From NCBI RefSeq assembly GCF_037975245.1, contig NC_092569.1, positions 25,033,168 through 25,097,167 on the forward strand: a stretch of DNA of 64,000 bases, read 5' to 3'. Shown in pieces: positions 50,701 through 62,500 of the stretch. A program made the translations under genes and the position numbers. The DNA is from Apostichopus japonicus (lineage: Eukaryota > Echinodermata > Holothuroidea > Aspidochirotida > Stichopodidae). Under the pieces are notes generated by a model, which saw nothing but the letters and a program-made list of their open reading frames with translations, was not told the origin of the DNA and made no database searches. The stretch's first letter is position 1, and each line of letters begins with the position of its first letter.

Positions 50701-53700
50701 GCAAAAGACGCCACCACCGGGGTTCGAACCGGCGATGCAAAAGAGAGTCTCGCTCATCAGCTCTTACAGTGCGCCAAGCCATCGCGCCACTGTATGGACT
50801 GAGATATTAGGCCGATTAACTTACACTTACAGCTCCCTATGCGGGCACCCGCTGTAAAAGATCGGCAAAAGACGCCACCACCGGGGTTCGAACCGGCGAT
50901 GCAAAAGAGAGTCTCGCTCATCAGCTCTTACAGTGCGCCAAGCCATCGCGCCACTGTATGGACTGAGATATTAGGCCGATTAACTTACACTTACAGCTCC
51001 CTATGCGGGCACCCGCTGTAAAAGATCGGCAAAAGACGCCACCACCGGGGTTCGAACCGGCGATGCAAAAGAGAGTCTCGCTCATCAGCTCTTACAGTGC
51101 GCCAAGCCATCGCGCCACTGTATGGACTGAGATATTAGGCCGATTAACTTACACTTACAGCTCCCTATGCGGGCACCCGCTGTAAAAGATCGGCAAAAGA
51201 CGCCACCACCGGGGTTCGAACCGGCGATGCAAAAGAGAGTCTCGCTCATCAGCTCTTACAGTGCGCCAAGCCATCGCGCCACTGTATGGACTGAGATATT
51301 AGGCCGATTAACTTACACTTACAGCTCCCTATGCGGGCACCCGCTGTAAAAGATCGGCAAAAGACGCCACCACCGGGGTTCGAACCGGCGATGCAAAAGA
51401 GAGTCTCGCTCATCAGCTCTTACAGTGCGCCAAGCCATCGCGCCACTGTATGGACTGAGATATTAGGCCGATTAACTTACACTTACAGCTCCCTATGCGG
51501 GCACCCGCTGTAAAAGATCGGCAAAAGACGCCACCACCGGGGTTCGAACCGGCGATGCAAAAGAGAGTCTCGCTCATCAGCTCTTACAGTGCGCCAAGCC
51601 ATCGCGCCACTGTATGGACTGAGATATTAGGCCGATTAACTTACACTTACAGCTCCCTATGCGGGCACCCGCTGTAAAAGATCGGCAAAAGACGCCACCA
51701 CCGGGGTTCGAACCGGCGATGCAAAAGAGAGTCTCGCTCATCAGCTCTTACAGTGCGCCAAGCCATCGCGCCACTGTATGGACTGAGATATTAGGCCGAT
51801 TAACTTACACTTACAGCTCCCTATGCGGGCACCCGCTGTAAAAGATCGGCAAAAGACGCCACCACCGGGGTTCGAACCGGCGATGCAAAAGAGAGTCTCG
51901 CTCATCAGCTCTTACAGTGCGCCAAGCCATCGCGCCACTGTATGGACTGAGATATTAGGCCGATTAACTTACACTTACAGCTCCCTATGCGGGCACCCGC
52001 TGTAAAAGATCGGCAAAAGACGCCACCACCGGGGTTCGAACCGGCGATGCAAAAGAGAGTCTCGCTCATCAGCTCTTACAGTGCGCCAAGCCATCGCGCC
52101 ACTGTATGGACTGAGATATTAGGCCGATTAACTTACACTTACAGCTCCCTATGCGGGCACCCGCTGTAAAAGATCGGCAAAAGACGCCACCACCGGGGTT
52201 CGAACCGGCGATGCAAAAGAGAGTCTCGCTCATCAGCTCTTACAGTGCGCCAAGCCATCGCGCCACTGTATGGACTGAGATATTAGGCCGATTAACTTAC
52301 ACTTACAGCTCCCTATGCGGGCACCCGCTGTAAAAGATCGGCAAAAGACGCCACCACCGGGGTTCGAACCGGCGATGCAAAAGAGAGTCTCGCTCATCAG
52401 CTCTTACAGTGCGCCAAGCCATCGCGCCACTGTATGGACTGAGATATTAGGCCGATTAACTTACACTTACAGCTCCCTATGCGGGCACCCGCTGTAAAAG
52501 ATCGGCAAAAGACGCCACCACCGGGGTTCGAACCGGCGATGCAAAAGAGAGTCTCGCTCATCAGCTCTTACAGTGCGCCAAGCCATCGCGCCACTGTATG
52601 GACTGAGATATTAGGCCGATTAACTTACACTTACAGCTCCCTATGCGGGCACCCGCTGTAAAAGATCGGCAAAAGACGCCACCACCGGGGTTCGAACCGG
52701 CGATGCAAAAGAGAGTCTCGCTCATCAGCTCTTACAGTGCGCCAAGCCATCGCGCCACTGTATGGACTGAGATATTAGGCCGATTAACTTACACTTACAG
52801 CTCCCTATGCGGGCACCCGCTGTAAAAGATCGGCAAAAGACGCCACCACCGGGGTTCGAACCGGCGATGCAAAAGAGAGTCTCGCTCATCAGCTCTTACA
52901 GTGCGCCAAGCCATCGCGCCACTGTATGGACTGAGATATTAGGCCGATTAACTTACACTTACAGCTCCCTATGCGGGCACCCGCTGTAAAAGATCGGCAA
53001 AAGACGCCACCACCGGGGTTCGAACCGGCGATGCAAAAGAGAGTCTCGCTCATCAGCTCTTACAGTGCGCCAAGCCATCGCGCCACTGTATGGACTGAGA
53101 TATTAGGCCGATTAACTTACACTTACAGCTCCCTATGCGGGCACCCGCTGTAAAAGATCGGCAAAAGACGCCACCACCGGGGTTCGAACCGGCGATGCAA
53201 AAGAGAGTCTCGCTCATCAGCTCTTACAGTGCGCCAAGCCATCGCGCCACTGTATGGACTGAGATATTAGGCCGATTAACTTACACTTACAGCTCCCTAT
53301 GCGGGCACCCGCTGTAAAAGATCGGCAAAAGACGCCACCACCGGGGTTCGAACCGGCGATGCAAAAGAGAGTCTCGCTCATCAGCTCTTACAGTGCGCCA
53401 AGCCATCGCGCCACTGTATGGACTGAGATATTAGGCCGATTAACTTACACTTACAGCTCCCTATGCGGGCACCCGCTGTAAAAGATCGGCAAAAGACGCC
53501 ACCACCGGGGTTCGAACCGGCGATGCAAAAGAGAGTCTCGCTCATCAGCTCTTACAGTGCGCCAAGCCATCGCGCCACTGTATGGACTGAGATATTAGGC
53601 CGATTAACTTACACTTACAGCTCCCTATGCGGGCACCCGCTGTAAAAGATCGGCAAAAGACGCCACCACCGGGGTTCGAACCGGCGATGCAAAAGAGAGT

Positions 53701-56414
53701 CTCGCTCATCAGCTCTTACAGTGCGCCAAGCCATCGCGCCACTGTATGGACTGAGATATTAGGCCGATTAACTTACACTTACAGCTCCCTATGCGGGCAC
53801 CCGCTGTAAAAGATCGGCAAAAGACGCCACCACCGGGGTTCGAACCGGCGATGCAAAAGAGAGTCTCGCTCATCAGCTCTTACAGTGCGCCAAGCCATCG
53901 CGCCACTGTATGGACTGAGATATTAGGCCGATTAACTTACACTTACAGCTCCCTATGCGGGCACCCGCTGTAAAAGATCGGCAAAAGACGCCACCACCGG
54001 GGTTCGAACCGGCGATGCAAAAGAGAGTCTCGCTCATCAGCTCTTACAGTGCGCCAAGCCATCGCGCCACTGTATGGACTGAGATATTAGGCCGATTAAC
54101 TTACACTTACAGCTCCCTATGCGGGCACCCGCTGTAAAAGATCGGCAAAAGACGCCACCACCGGGGTTCGAACCGGCGATGCAAAAGAGAGTCTCGCTCA
54201 TCAGCTCTTACAGTGCGCCAAGCCATCGCGCCACTGTATGGACTGAGATATTAGGCCGATTAACTTACACTTACAGCTCCCTATGCGGGCACCCGCTGTA
54301 AAAGATCGGCAAAAGACGCCACCACCGGGGTTCGAACCGGCGATGCAAAAGAGAGTCTCGCTCATCAGCTCTTACAGTGCGCCAAGCCATCGCGCCACTG
54401 TATGGACTGAGATATTAGGCCGATTAACTTACACTTACAGCTCCCTATGCGGGCACCCGCTGTAAAAGATCGGCAAAAGACGCCACCACCGGGGTTCGAA
54501 CCGGCGATGCAAAAGAGAGTCTCGCTCATCAGCTCTTACAGTGCGCCAAGCCATCGCGCCACTGTATGGACTGAGATATTAGGCCGATTAACTTACACTT
54601 ACAGCTCCCTATGCGGGCACCCGCTGTAAAAGATCGGCAAAAGACGCCACCACCGGGGTTCGAACCGGCGATGCAAAAGAGAGTCTCGCTCATCAGCTCT
54701 TACAGTGCGCCAAGCCATCGCGCCACTGTATGGACTGAGATATTAGGCCGATTAACTTACACTTACAGCTCCCTATGCGGGCACCCGCTGTAAAAGATCG
54801 GCAAAAGACGCCACCACCGGGGTTCGAACCGGCGATGCAAAAGAGAGTCTCGCTCATCAGCTCTTACAGTGCGCCAAGCCATCGCGCCACTGTATGGACT
54901 GAGATATTAGGCCGATTAACTTACACTTACAGCTCCCTATGCGGGCACCCGCTGTAAAAGATCGGCAAAAGACGCCACCACCGGGGTTCGAACCGGCGAT
55001 GCAAAAGAGAGTCTCGCTCATCAGCTCTTACAGTGCGCCAAGCCATCGCGCCACTGTATGGACTGAGATATTAGGCCGATTAACTTACACTTACAGCTCC
55101 CTATGCGGGCACCCGCTGTAAAAGATCGGCAAAAGACGCCACCACCGGGGTTCGAACCGGCGATGCAAAAGAGAGTCTCGCTCATCAGCTCTTACAGTGC
55201 GCCAAGCCATCGCGCCACTGTATGGACTGAGATATTAGGCCGATTAACTTACACTTACAGCTCCCTATGCGGGCACCCGCTGTAAAAGATCGGCAAAAGA
55301 CGCCACCACCGGGGTTCGAACCGGCGATGCAAAAGAGAGTCTCGCTCATCAGCTCTTACAGTGCGCCAAGCCATCGCGCCACTGTATGGACTGAGATATT
55401 AGGCCGATTAACTTACACTTACAGCTCCCTATGCGGGCACCCGCTGTAAAAGATCGGCAAAAGACGCCACCACCGGGGTTCGAACCGGCGATGCAAAAGA
55501 GAGTCTCGCTCATCAGCTCTTACAGTGCGCCAAGCCATCGCGCCACTGTATGGACTGAGATATTAGGCCGATTAACTTACACTTACAGCTCCCTATGCGG
55601 GCACCCGCTGTAAAAGATCGGCAAAAGACGCCACCACCGGGGTTCGAACCGGCGATGCAAAAGAGAGTCTCGCTCATCAGCTCTTACAGTGCGCCAAGCC
55701 ATCGCGCCACTGTATGGACTGAGATATTAGGCCGATTAACTTACACTTACAGCTCCCTATGCGGGCACCCGCTGTAAAAGATCGGCAAAAGACGCCACCA
55801 CCGGGGTTCGAACCGGCGATGCAAAAGAGAGTCTCGCTCATCAGCTCTTACAGTGCGCCAAGCCATCGCGCCACTGTATGGACTGAGATATTAGGCCGAT
55901 TAACTTACACTTACAGCTCCCTATGCGGGCACCCGCTGTAAAAGATCGGCAAAAGACGCCACCACCGGGGTTCGAACCGGCGATGCAAAAGAGAGTCTCG
56001 CTCATCAGCTCTTACAGTGCGCCAAGCCATCGCGCCACTGTATGGACTGAGATATTAGGCCGATTAACTTACACTTACAGCTCCCTATGCGGGCACCCGC
56101 TGTAAAAGATCGGCAAAAGACGCCACCACCGGGGTTCGAACCGGCGATGCAAAAGAGAGTCTCGCTCATCAGCTCTTACAGTGCGCCAAGCCATCGCGCC
56201 ACTGTATGGACTGAGATATTAGGCCGATTAACTTACACTTACAGCTCCCTATGCGGGCACCCGCTGTAAAAGATCGGCAAAAGACGCCACCACCGGGGTT
56301 CGAACCGGCGATGCAAAAGAGAGTCTCGCTCATCAGCTCTTACAGTGCGCCAAGCCATCGCGCCACTGTATGGACTGAGATATTAGGCCGATTAACTTAC
56401 ACTTACAGCTCCCT
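47723..56414. repeat. 53-unit uniform block: G5, T74, TAC 148-150
   Basis: Fifty-three units of 164 bp (8,692 bp) in which I see no difference at all. Marks are G at offset 5, T at 74 and TAC at 148-150. On the minus strand the donor-like motif reads GTAAGTGT. Confidence 0.94.
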
Positions 56415-57070
56415 ATGCGGGCACCCGCTGTAAAAGATCGGCAAAAGACGCCACCACCGGGGTTCGAACCGGCGATGCAAAAGAGAGTCTCGCTCATCAG
56501 CTCTTACAGTGCGCCAAGCCATCGCGCCACTGTATGGACTGAGATGTTAGGCCGATTAACTAATACTTACAGCTCCCTATGCGGGCACCCGCTGTAAAAG
56601 ATCGGCAAAAGACGCCACCACCGGGGTTCGAACCGGCGATGCAAAAGAGAGTCTCGCTCATCAGCTCTTACAGTGCGCCAAGCCATCGCGCCACTGTATG
56701 GACTGAGATGTTAGGCCGATTAACTAATACTTACAGCTCCCTATGCGGGCACCCGCTGTAAAAGATCGGCAAAAGACGCCACCACCGGGGTTCGAACCGG
56801 CGATGCAAAAGAGAGTCTCGCTCATCAGCTCTTACAGTGCGCCAAGCCATCGCGCCACTGTATGGACTGAGATGTTAGGCCGATTAACTAATACTTACAG
56901 CTCCCTATGCGGGCACCCGCTGTAAAAGATCGGCAAAAGACGCCACCACCGGGGTTCGAACCGGCGATGCAAAAGAGAGTCTCGCTCATCAGCTCTTACA
57001 GTGCGCCAAGCCATCGCGCCACTGTATGGACTGAGATGTTAGGCCGATTAACTAATACTTACAGCTCCCT
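56415..57070. repeat. Four units: T74, ATG 130-132, AAT 148-150
   Basis: These keep T74 and G5 from the left but carry the ATG mark also seen at 8362-10165, and AAT at 148-150 as in the left half of the array. ATG continues to the right edge. Confidence 0.94.
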
Positions 57071-57570
57071 ATGCGGGCACCCGCTGTAAAAGATCGGCAA
57101 AAGACGCCACCACCGGGGTTCGAACCGGCGATGCAAAAGAGAGTCTCGCCCATCAGCTCTTACAGTGCGCCAAGCCATCGCGCCGCTGTATGGACTGAGA
57201 TGTTAGGCCGATTAACTCATACTTACAGCTCCCTATGCATGCAGGCACCCGCTGTAAAAGATCGGCAAAAGACGCCACCACCGGGGTTCGAACCGGCGAT
57301 GCAAAAGAGAGCCTCGCTCATCAGCTCTTACAGTGCGCCAAGCCATCGCGCCGCTGTATGGACTGAGATGTTAGGCCGATTAACTCATACTTACAGCTCC
57401 CTATGCATGCAGGCACCCGCTGTAAAAGATCGGCAAAAGACGCCACCACCGGGGTTCGAACCGGCGATGCAAAAGAGAGCCTCGCTCATCAGCTCTTACA
57501 GTGCGCCAAGCCATCGCGCCGCTGTATGGACTGAGATGTTAGGCCGATTAACTAATACTTACAGCTCCCT
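57071..57570. repeat. First 168-bp units (57235, 57403) with their preceding 164-bp unit
   Basis: Unit 57071 has T74, C80 and G115. The next two units begin ATGCATGCAGG, a 4-bp ATGC tandem duplication that makes each 168 bp. Because 168 is divisible by three, the plus-strand reading frame stays open from 57071 to 57589 (172 codons) instead of stopping after 60. Confidence 0.96.
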
Positions 57571-59538
57571 ATGCGGGCACCCGCTGTAAAAGATCGGCAA
57601 AAGACGCCACCACCGGGGTTCGAACCGGCGATGCAAAAGAGAGCCTCGCTCATCAGCTCTTACAGTGCGCCAAGCCATCGCGCCGCTGTATGGACTGAGA
57701 TGTTAGGCCGATTAACTAATACTTACAGCTCCCTATGCGGGCACCCGCTGTAAAAGATCGGCAAAAGACGCCACCACCGGGGTTCGAACCGGCGATGCAA
57801 AAGAGAGCCTCGCTCATCAGCTCTTACAGTGCGCCAAGCCATCGCGCCGCTGTATGGACTGAGATGTTAGGCCGATTAACTAATACTTACAGCTCCCTAT
57901 GCGGGCACCCGCTGTAAAAGATCGGCAAAAGACGCCACCACCGGGGTTCGAACCGGCGATGCAAAAGAGAGCCTCGCTCATCAGCTCTTACAGTGCGCCA
58001 AGCCATCGCGCCGCTGTATGGACTGAGATGTTAGGCCGATTAACTAATACTTACAGCTCCCTATGCGGGCACCCGCTGTAAAAGATCGGCAAAAGACGCC
58101 ACCACCGGGGTTCGAACCGGCGATGCAAAAGAGAGCCTCGCTCATCAGCTCTTACAGTGCGCCAAGCCATCGCGCCGCTGTATGGACTGAGATGTTAGGC
58201 CGATTAACTAATACTTACAGCTCCCTATGCGGGCACCCGCTGTAAAAGATCGGCAAAAGACGCCACCACCGGGGTTCGAACCGGCGATGCAAAAGAGAGC
58301 CTCGCTCATCAGCTCTTACAGTGCGCCAAGCCATCGCGCCGCTGTATGGACTGAGATGTTAGGCCGATTAACTAATACTTACAGCTCCCTATGCGGGCAC
58401 CCGCTGTAAAAGATCGGCAAAAGACGCCACCACCGGGGTTCGAACCGGCGATGCAAAAGAGAGCCTCGCTCATCAGCTCTTACAGTGCGCCAAGCCATCG
58501 CGCCGCTGTATGGACTGAGATGTTAGGCCGATTAACTAATACTTACAGCTCCCTATGCGGGCACCCGCTGTAAAAGATCGGCAAAAGACGCCACCACCGG
58601 GGTTCGAACCGGCGATGCAAAAGAGAGCCTCGCTCATCAGCTCTTACAGTGCGCCAAGCCATCGCGCCGCTGTATGGACTGAGATGTTAGGCCGATTAAC
58701 TAATACTTACAGCTCCCTATGCGGGCACCCGCTGTAAAAGATCGGCAAAAGACGCCACCACCGGGGTTCGAACCGGCGATGCAAAAGAGAGCCTCGCTCA
58801 TCAGCTCTTACAGTGCGCCAAGCCATCGCGCCGCTGTATGGACTGAGATGTTAGGCCGATTAACTAATACTTACAGCTCCCTATGCGGGCACCCGCTGTA
58901 AAAGATCGGCAAAAGACGCCACCACCGGGGTTCGAACCGGCGATGCAAAAGAGAGCCTCGCTCATCAGCTCTTACAGTGCGCCAAGCCATCGCGCCACTG
59001 TATGGACTGAGATGTTAGGCCGATTAACTCATACTTACAGCTCCCTATGCGGGCACCCGCTGTAAAAGATCGGCAAAAGACGCCACCACCGGGGTTCGAA
59101 CCGGCGATGCAAAAGAGAGCCTCGCTCATCAGCTCTTACAGTGCGCCAAGCCATCGCGCCACTGTATGGACTGAGATGTTAGGCCGATTAACTCATACTT
59201 ACAGCTCCCTATGCGGGCACCCGCTGTAAAAGATCGGCAAAAGACGCCACCACCGGGGTTCGAACCGGCGATGCAAAAGAGAGCCTCGCTCATCAGCTCT
59301 TACAGTGCGCCAAGCCATCGCGCCACTGTATGGACTGAGATGTTAGGCCGATTAACTCATACTTACAGCTCCCTATGCGGGCACCCGCTGTAAAAGATCG
59401 GCAAAAGACGCCACCACCGGGGTTCGAACCGGCGATGCAAAAGAGAGCCTCGCTCATCAGCTCTTACAGTGCGCCAAGCCATCGCGCCGCTGTATGGACT
59501 GAGATGTTAGGCCGATTAACTCATACTTACAGCTCCCT
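57571..59538. repeat. Twelve 164-bp units with ATG 130-132 between 168-bp regions
   Basis: Eight units from 57571 have G115 and AAT at 148-150; three from 58883 have A115 and CAT; unit 59375 has G115 and CAT. All have G at offset 5, C74 and T80. They separate the first pair of 168-bp units from the main 168-bp array. Confidence 0.94.
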
Positions 59539-62500
59539 ATGCATGCAGGCACCCGCTGTAAAAGATCGGCAAAAGACGCCACCACCGGGGTTCGAACCGG
59601 CGATGCAAAAGAGAGCCTCGCTCATCAGCTCTTACAGTGCGCCAAGCCATCGCGCCGCTGTATGGACTGAGATGTTAGGCCGATTAACTAATACTTACAG
59701 CTCCCTATGCATGCAGGCACCCGCTGTAAAAGATCGGCAAAAGACGCCACCACCGGGGTTCGAACCGGCGATGCAAAAGAGAGCCTCGCCCATCAGCTCT
59801 TACAGTGCGCCAAGCCATCGCGCCGCTGTATGGACTGAGATGTTAGGCCGATTAACTAATACTTACAGCTCCCTATGCATGCAGGCACCCGCTGTAAAAG
59901 ATCGGCAAAAGACGCCACCACCGGGGTTCGAACCGGCGATGCAAAAGAGAGCCTCGCCCATCAGCTCTTACAGTGCGCCAAGCCATCGCGCCGCTGTATG
60001 GACTGAGATGTTAGGCCGATTAACTAATACTTACAGCTCCCTATGCATGCAGGCACCCGCTGTAAAAGATCGGCAAAAGACGCCACCACCGGGGTTCGAA
60101 CCGGCGATGCAAAAGAGAGCCTCGCCCATCAGCTCTTACAGTGCGCCAAGCCATCGCGCCGCTGTATGGACTGAGATGTTAGGCCGATTAACTAATACTT
60201 ACAGCTCCCTATGCATGCAGGCACCCGCTGTAAAAGATCGGCAAAAGACGCCACCACCGGGGTTCGAACCGGCGATGCAAAAGAGAGCCTCGCCCATCAG
60301 CTCTTACAGTGCGCCAAGCCATCGCGCCGCTGTATGGACTGAGATGTTAGGCCGATTAACTAATACTTACAGCTCCCTATGCATGCAGGCACCCGCTGTA
60401 AAAGATCGGCAAAAGACGCCACCACCGGGGTTCGAACCGGCGATGCAAAAGAGAGCCTCGCCCATCAGCTCTTACAGTGCGCCAAGCCATCGCGCCGCTG
60501 TATGGACTGAGATGTTAGGCCGATTAACTAATACTTACAGCTCCCTATGCATGCAGGCACCCGCTGTAAAAGATCGGCAAAAGACGCCACCACCGGGGTT
60601 CGAACCGGCGATGCAAAAGAGAGCCTCGCCCATCAGCTCTTACAGTGCGCCAAGCCATCGCGCCGCTGTATGGACTGAGATGTTAGGCCGATTAACTAAT
60701 ACTTACAGCTCCCTATGCATGCAGGCACCCGCTGTAAAAGATCGGCAAAAGACGCCACCACCGGGGTTCGAACCGGCGATGCAAAAGAGAGCCTCGCCCA
60801 TCAGCTCTTACAGTGCGCCAAGCCATCGCGCCGCTGTATGGACTGAGATGTTAGGCCGATTAACTAATACTTACAGCTCCCTATGCATGCAGGCACCCGC
60901 TGTAAAAGATCGGCAAAAGACGCCACCACCGGGGTTCGAACCGGCGATGCAAAAGAGAGCCTCGCCCATCAGCTCTTACAGTGCGCCAAGCCATCGCGCC
61001 GCTGTATGGACTGAGATGTTAGGCCGATTAACTAATACTTACAGCTCCCTATGCATGCAGGCACCCGCTGTAAAAGATCGGCAAAAGACGCCACCACCGG
61101 GGTTCGAACCGGCGATGCAAAAGAGAGCCTCGCCCATCAGCTCTTACAGTGCGCCAAGCCATCGCGCCGCTGTATGGACTGAGATGTTAGGCCGATTAAC
61201 TAATACTTACAGCTCCCTATGCATGCAGGCACCCGCTGTAAAAGATCGGCAAAAGACGCCACCACCGGGGTTCGAACCGGCGATGCAAAAGAGAGCCTCG
61301 CCCATCAGCTCTTACAGTGCGCCAAGCCATCGCGCCGCTGTATGGACTGAGATGTTAGGCCGATTAACTAATACTTACAGCTCCCTATGCATGCAGGCAC
61401 CCGCTGTAAAAGATCGGCAAAAGACGCCACCACCGGGGTTCGAACCGGCGATGCAAAAGAGAGCCTCGCCCATCAGCTCTTACAGTGCGCCAAGCCATCG
61501 CGCCGCTGTATGGACTGAGATGTTAGGCCGATTAACTAATACTTACAGCTCCCTATGCATGCAGGCACCCGCTGTAAAAGATCGGCAAAAGACGCCACCA
61601 CCGGGGTTCGAACCGGCGATGCAAAAGAGAGCCTCGCCCATCAGCTCTTACAGTGCGCCAAGCCATCGCGCCGCTGTATGGACTGAGATGTTAGGCCGAT
61701 TAACTAATACTTACAGCTCCCTATGCATGCAGGCACCCGCTGTAAAAGATCGGCAAAAGACGCCACCACCGGGGTTCGAACCGGCGATGCAAAAGAGAGC
61801 CTCGCCCATCAGCTCTTACAGTGCGCCAAGCCATCGCGCCGCTGTATGGACTGAGATGTTAGGCCGATTAACTAATACTTACAGCTCCCTATGCATGCAG
61901 GCACCCGCTGTAAAAGATCGGCAAAAGACGCCACCACCGGGGTTCGAACCGGCGATGCAAAAGAGAGCCTCGCCCATCAGCTCTTACAGTGCGCCAAGCC
62001 ATCGCGCCGCTGTATGGACTGAGATGTTAGGCCGATTAACTAATACTTACAGCTCCCTATGCATGCAGGCACCCGCTGTAAAAGATCGGCAAAAGACGCC
62101 ACCACCGGGGTTCGAACCGGCGATGCAAAAGAGAGCCTCGCCCATCAGCTCTTACAGTGCGCCAAGCCATCGCGCCGCTGTATGGACTGAGATGTTAGGC
62201 CGATTAACTAATACTTACAGCTCCCTATGCATGCAGGCACCCGCTGTAAAAGATCGGCAAAAGACGCCACCACCGGGGTTCGAACCGGCGATGCAAAAGA
62301 GAGCCTCGCCCATCAGCTCTTACAGTGCGCCAAGCCATCGCGCCGCTGTATGGACTGAGATGTTAGGCCGATTAACTAATACTTACAGCTCCCTATGCAT
62401 GCAGGCACCCGCTGTAAAAGATCGGCAAAAGACGCCACCACCGGGGTTCGAACCGGCGATGCAAAAGAGAGCCTCGCCCATCAGCTCTTACAGTGCGCCA

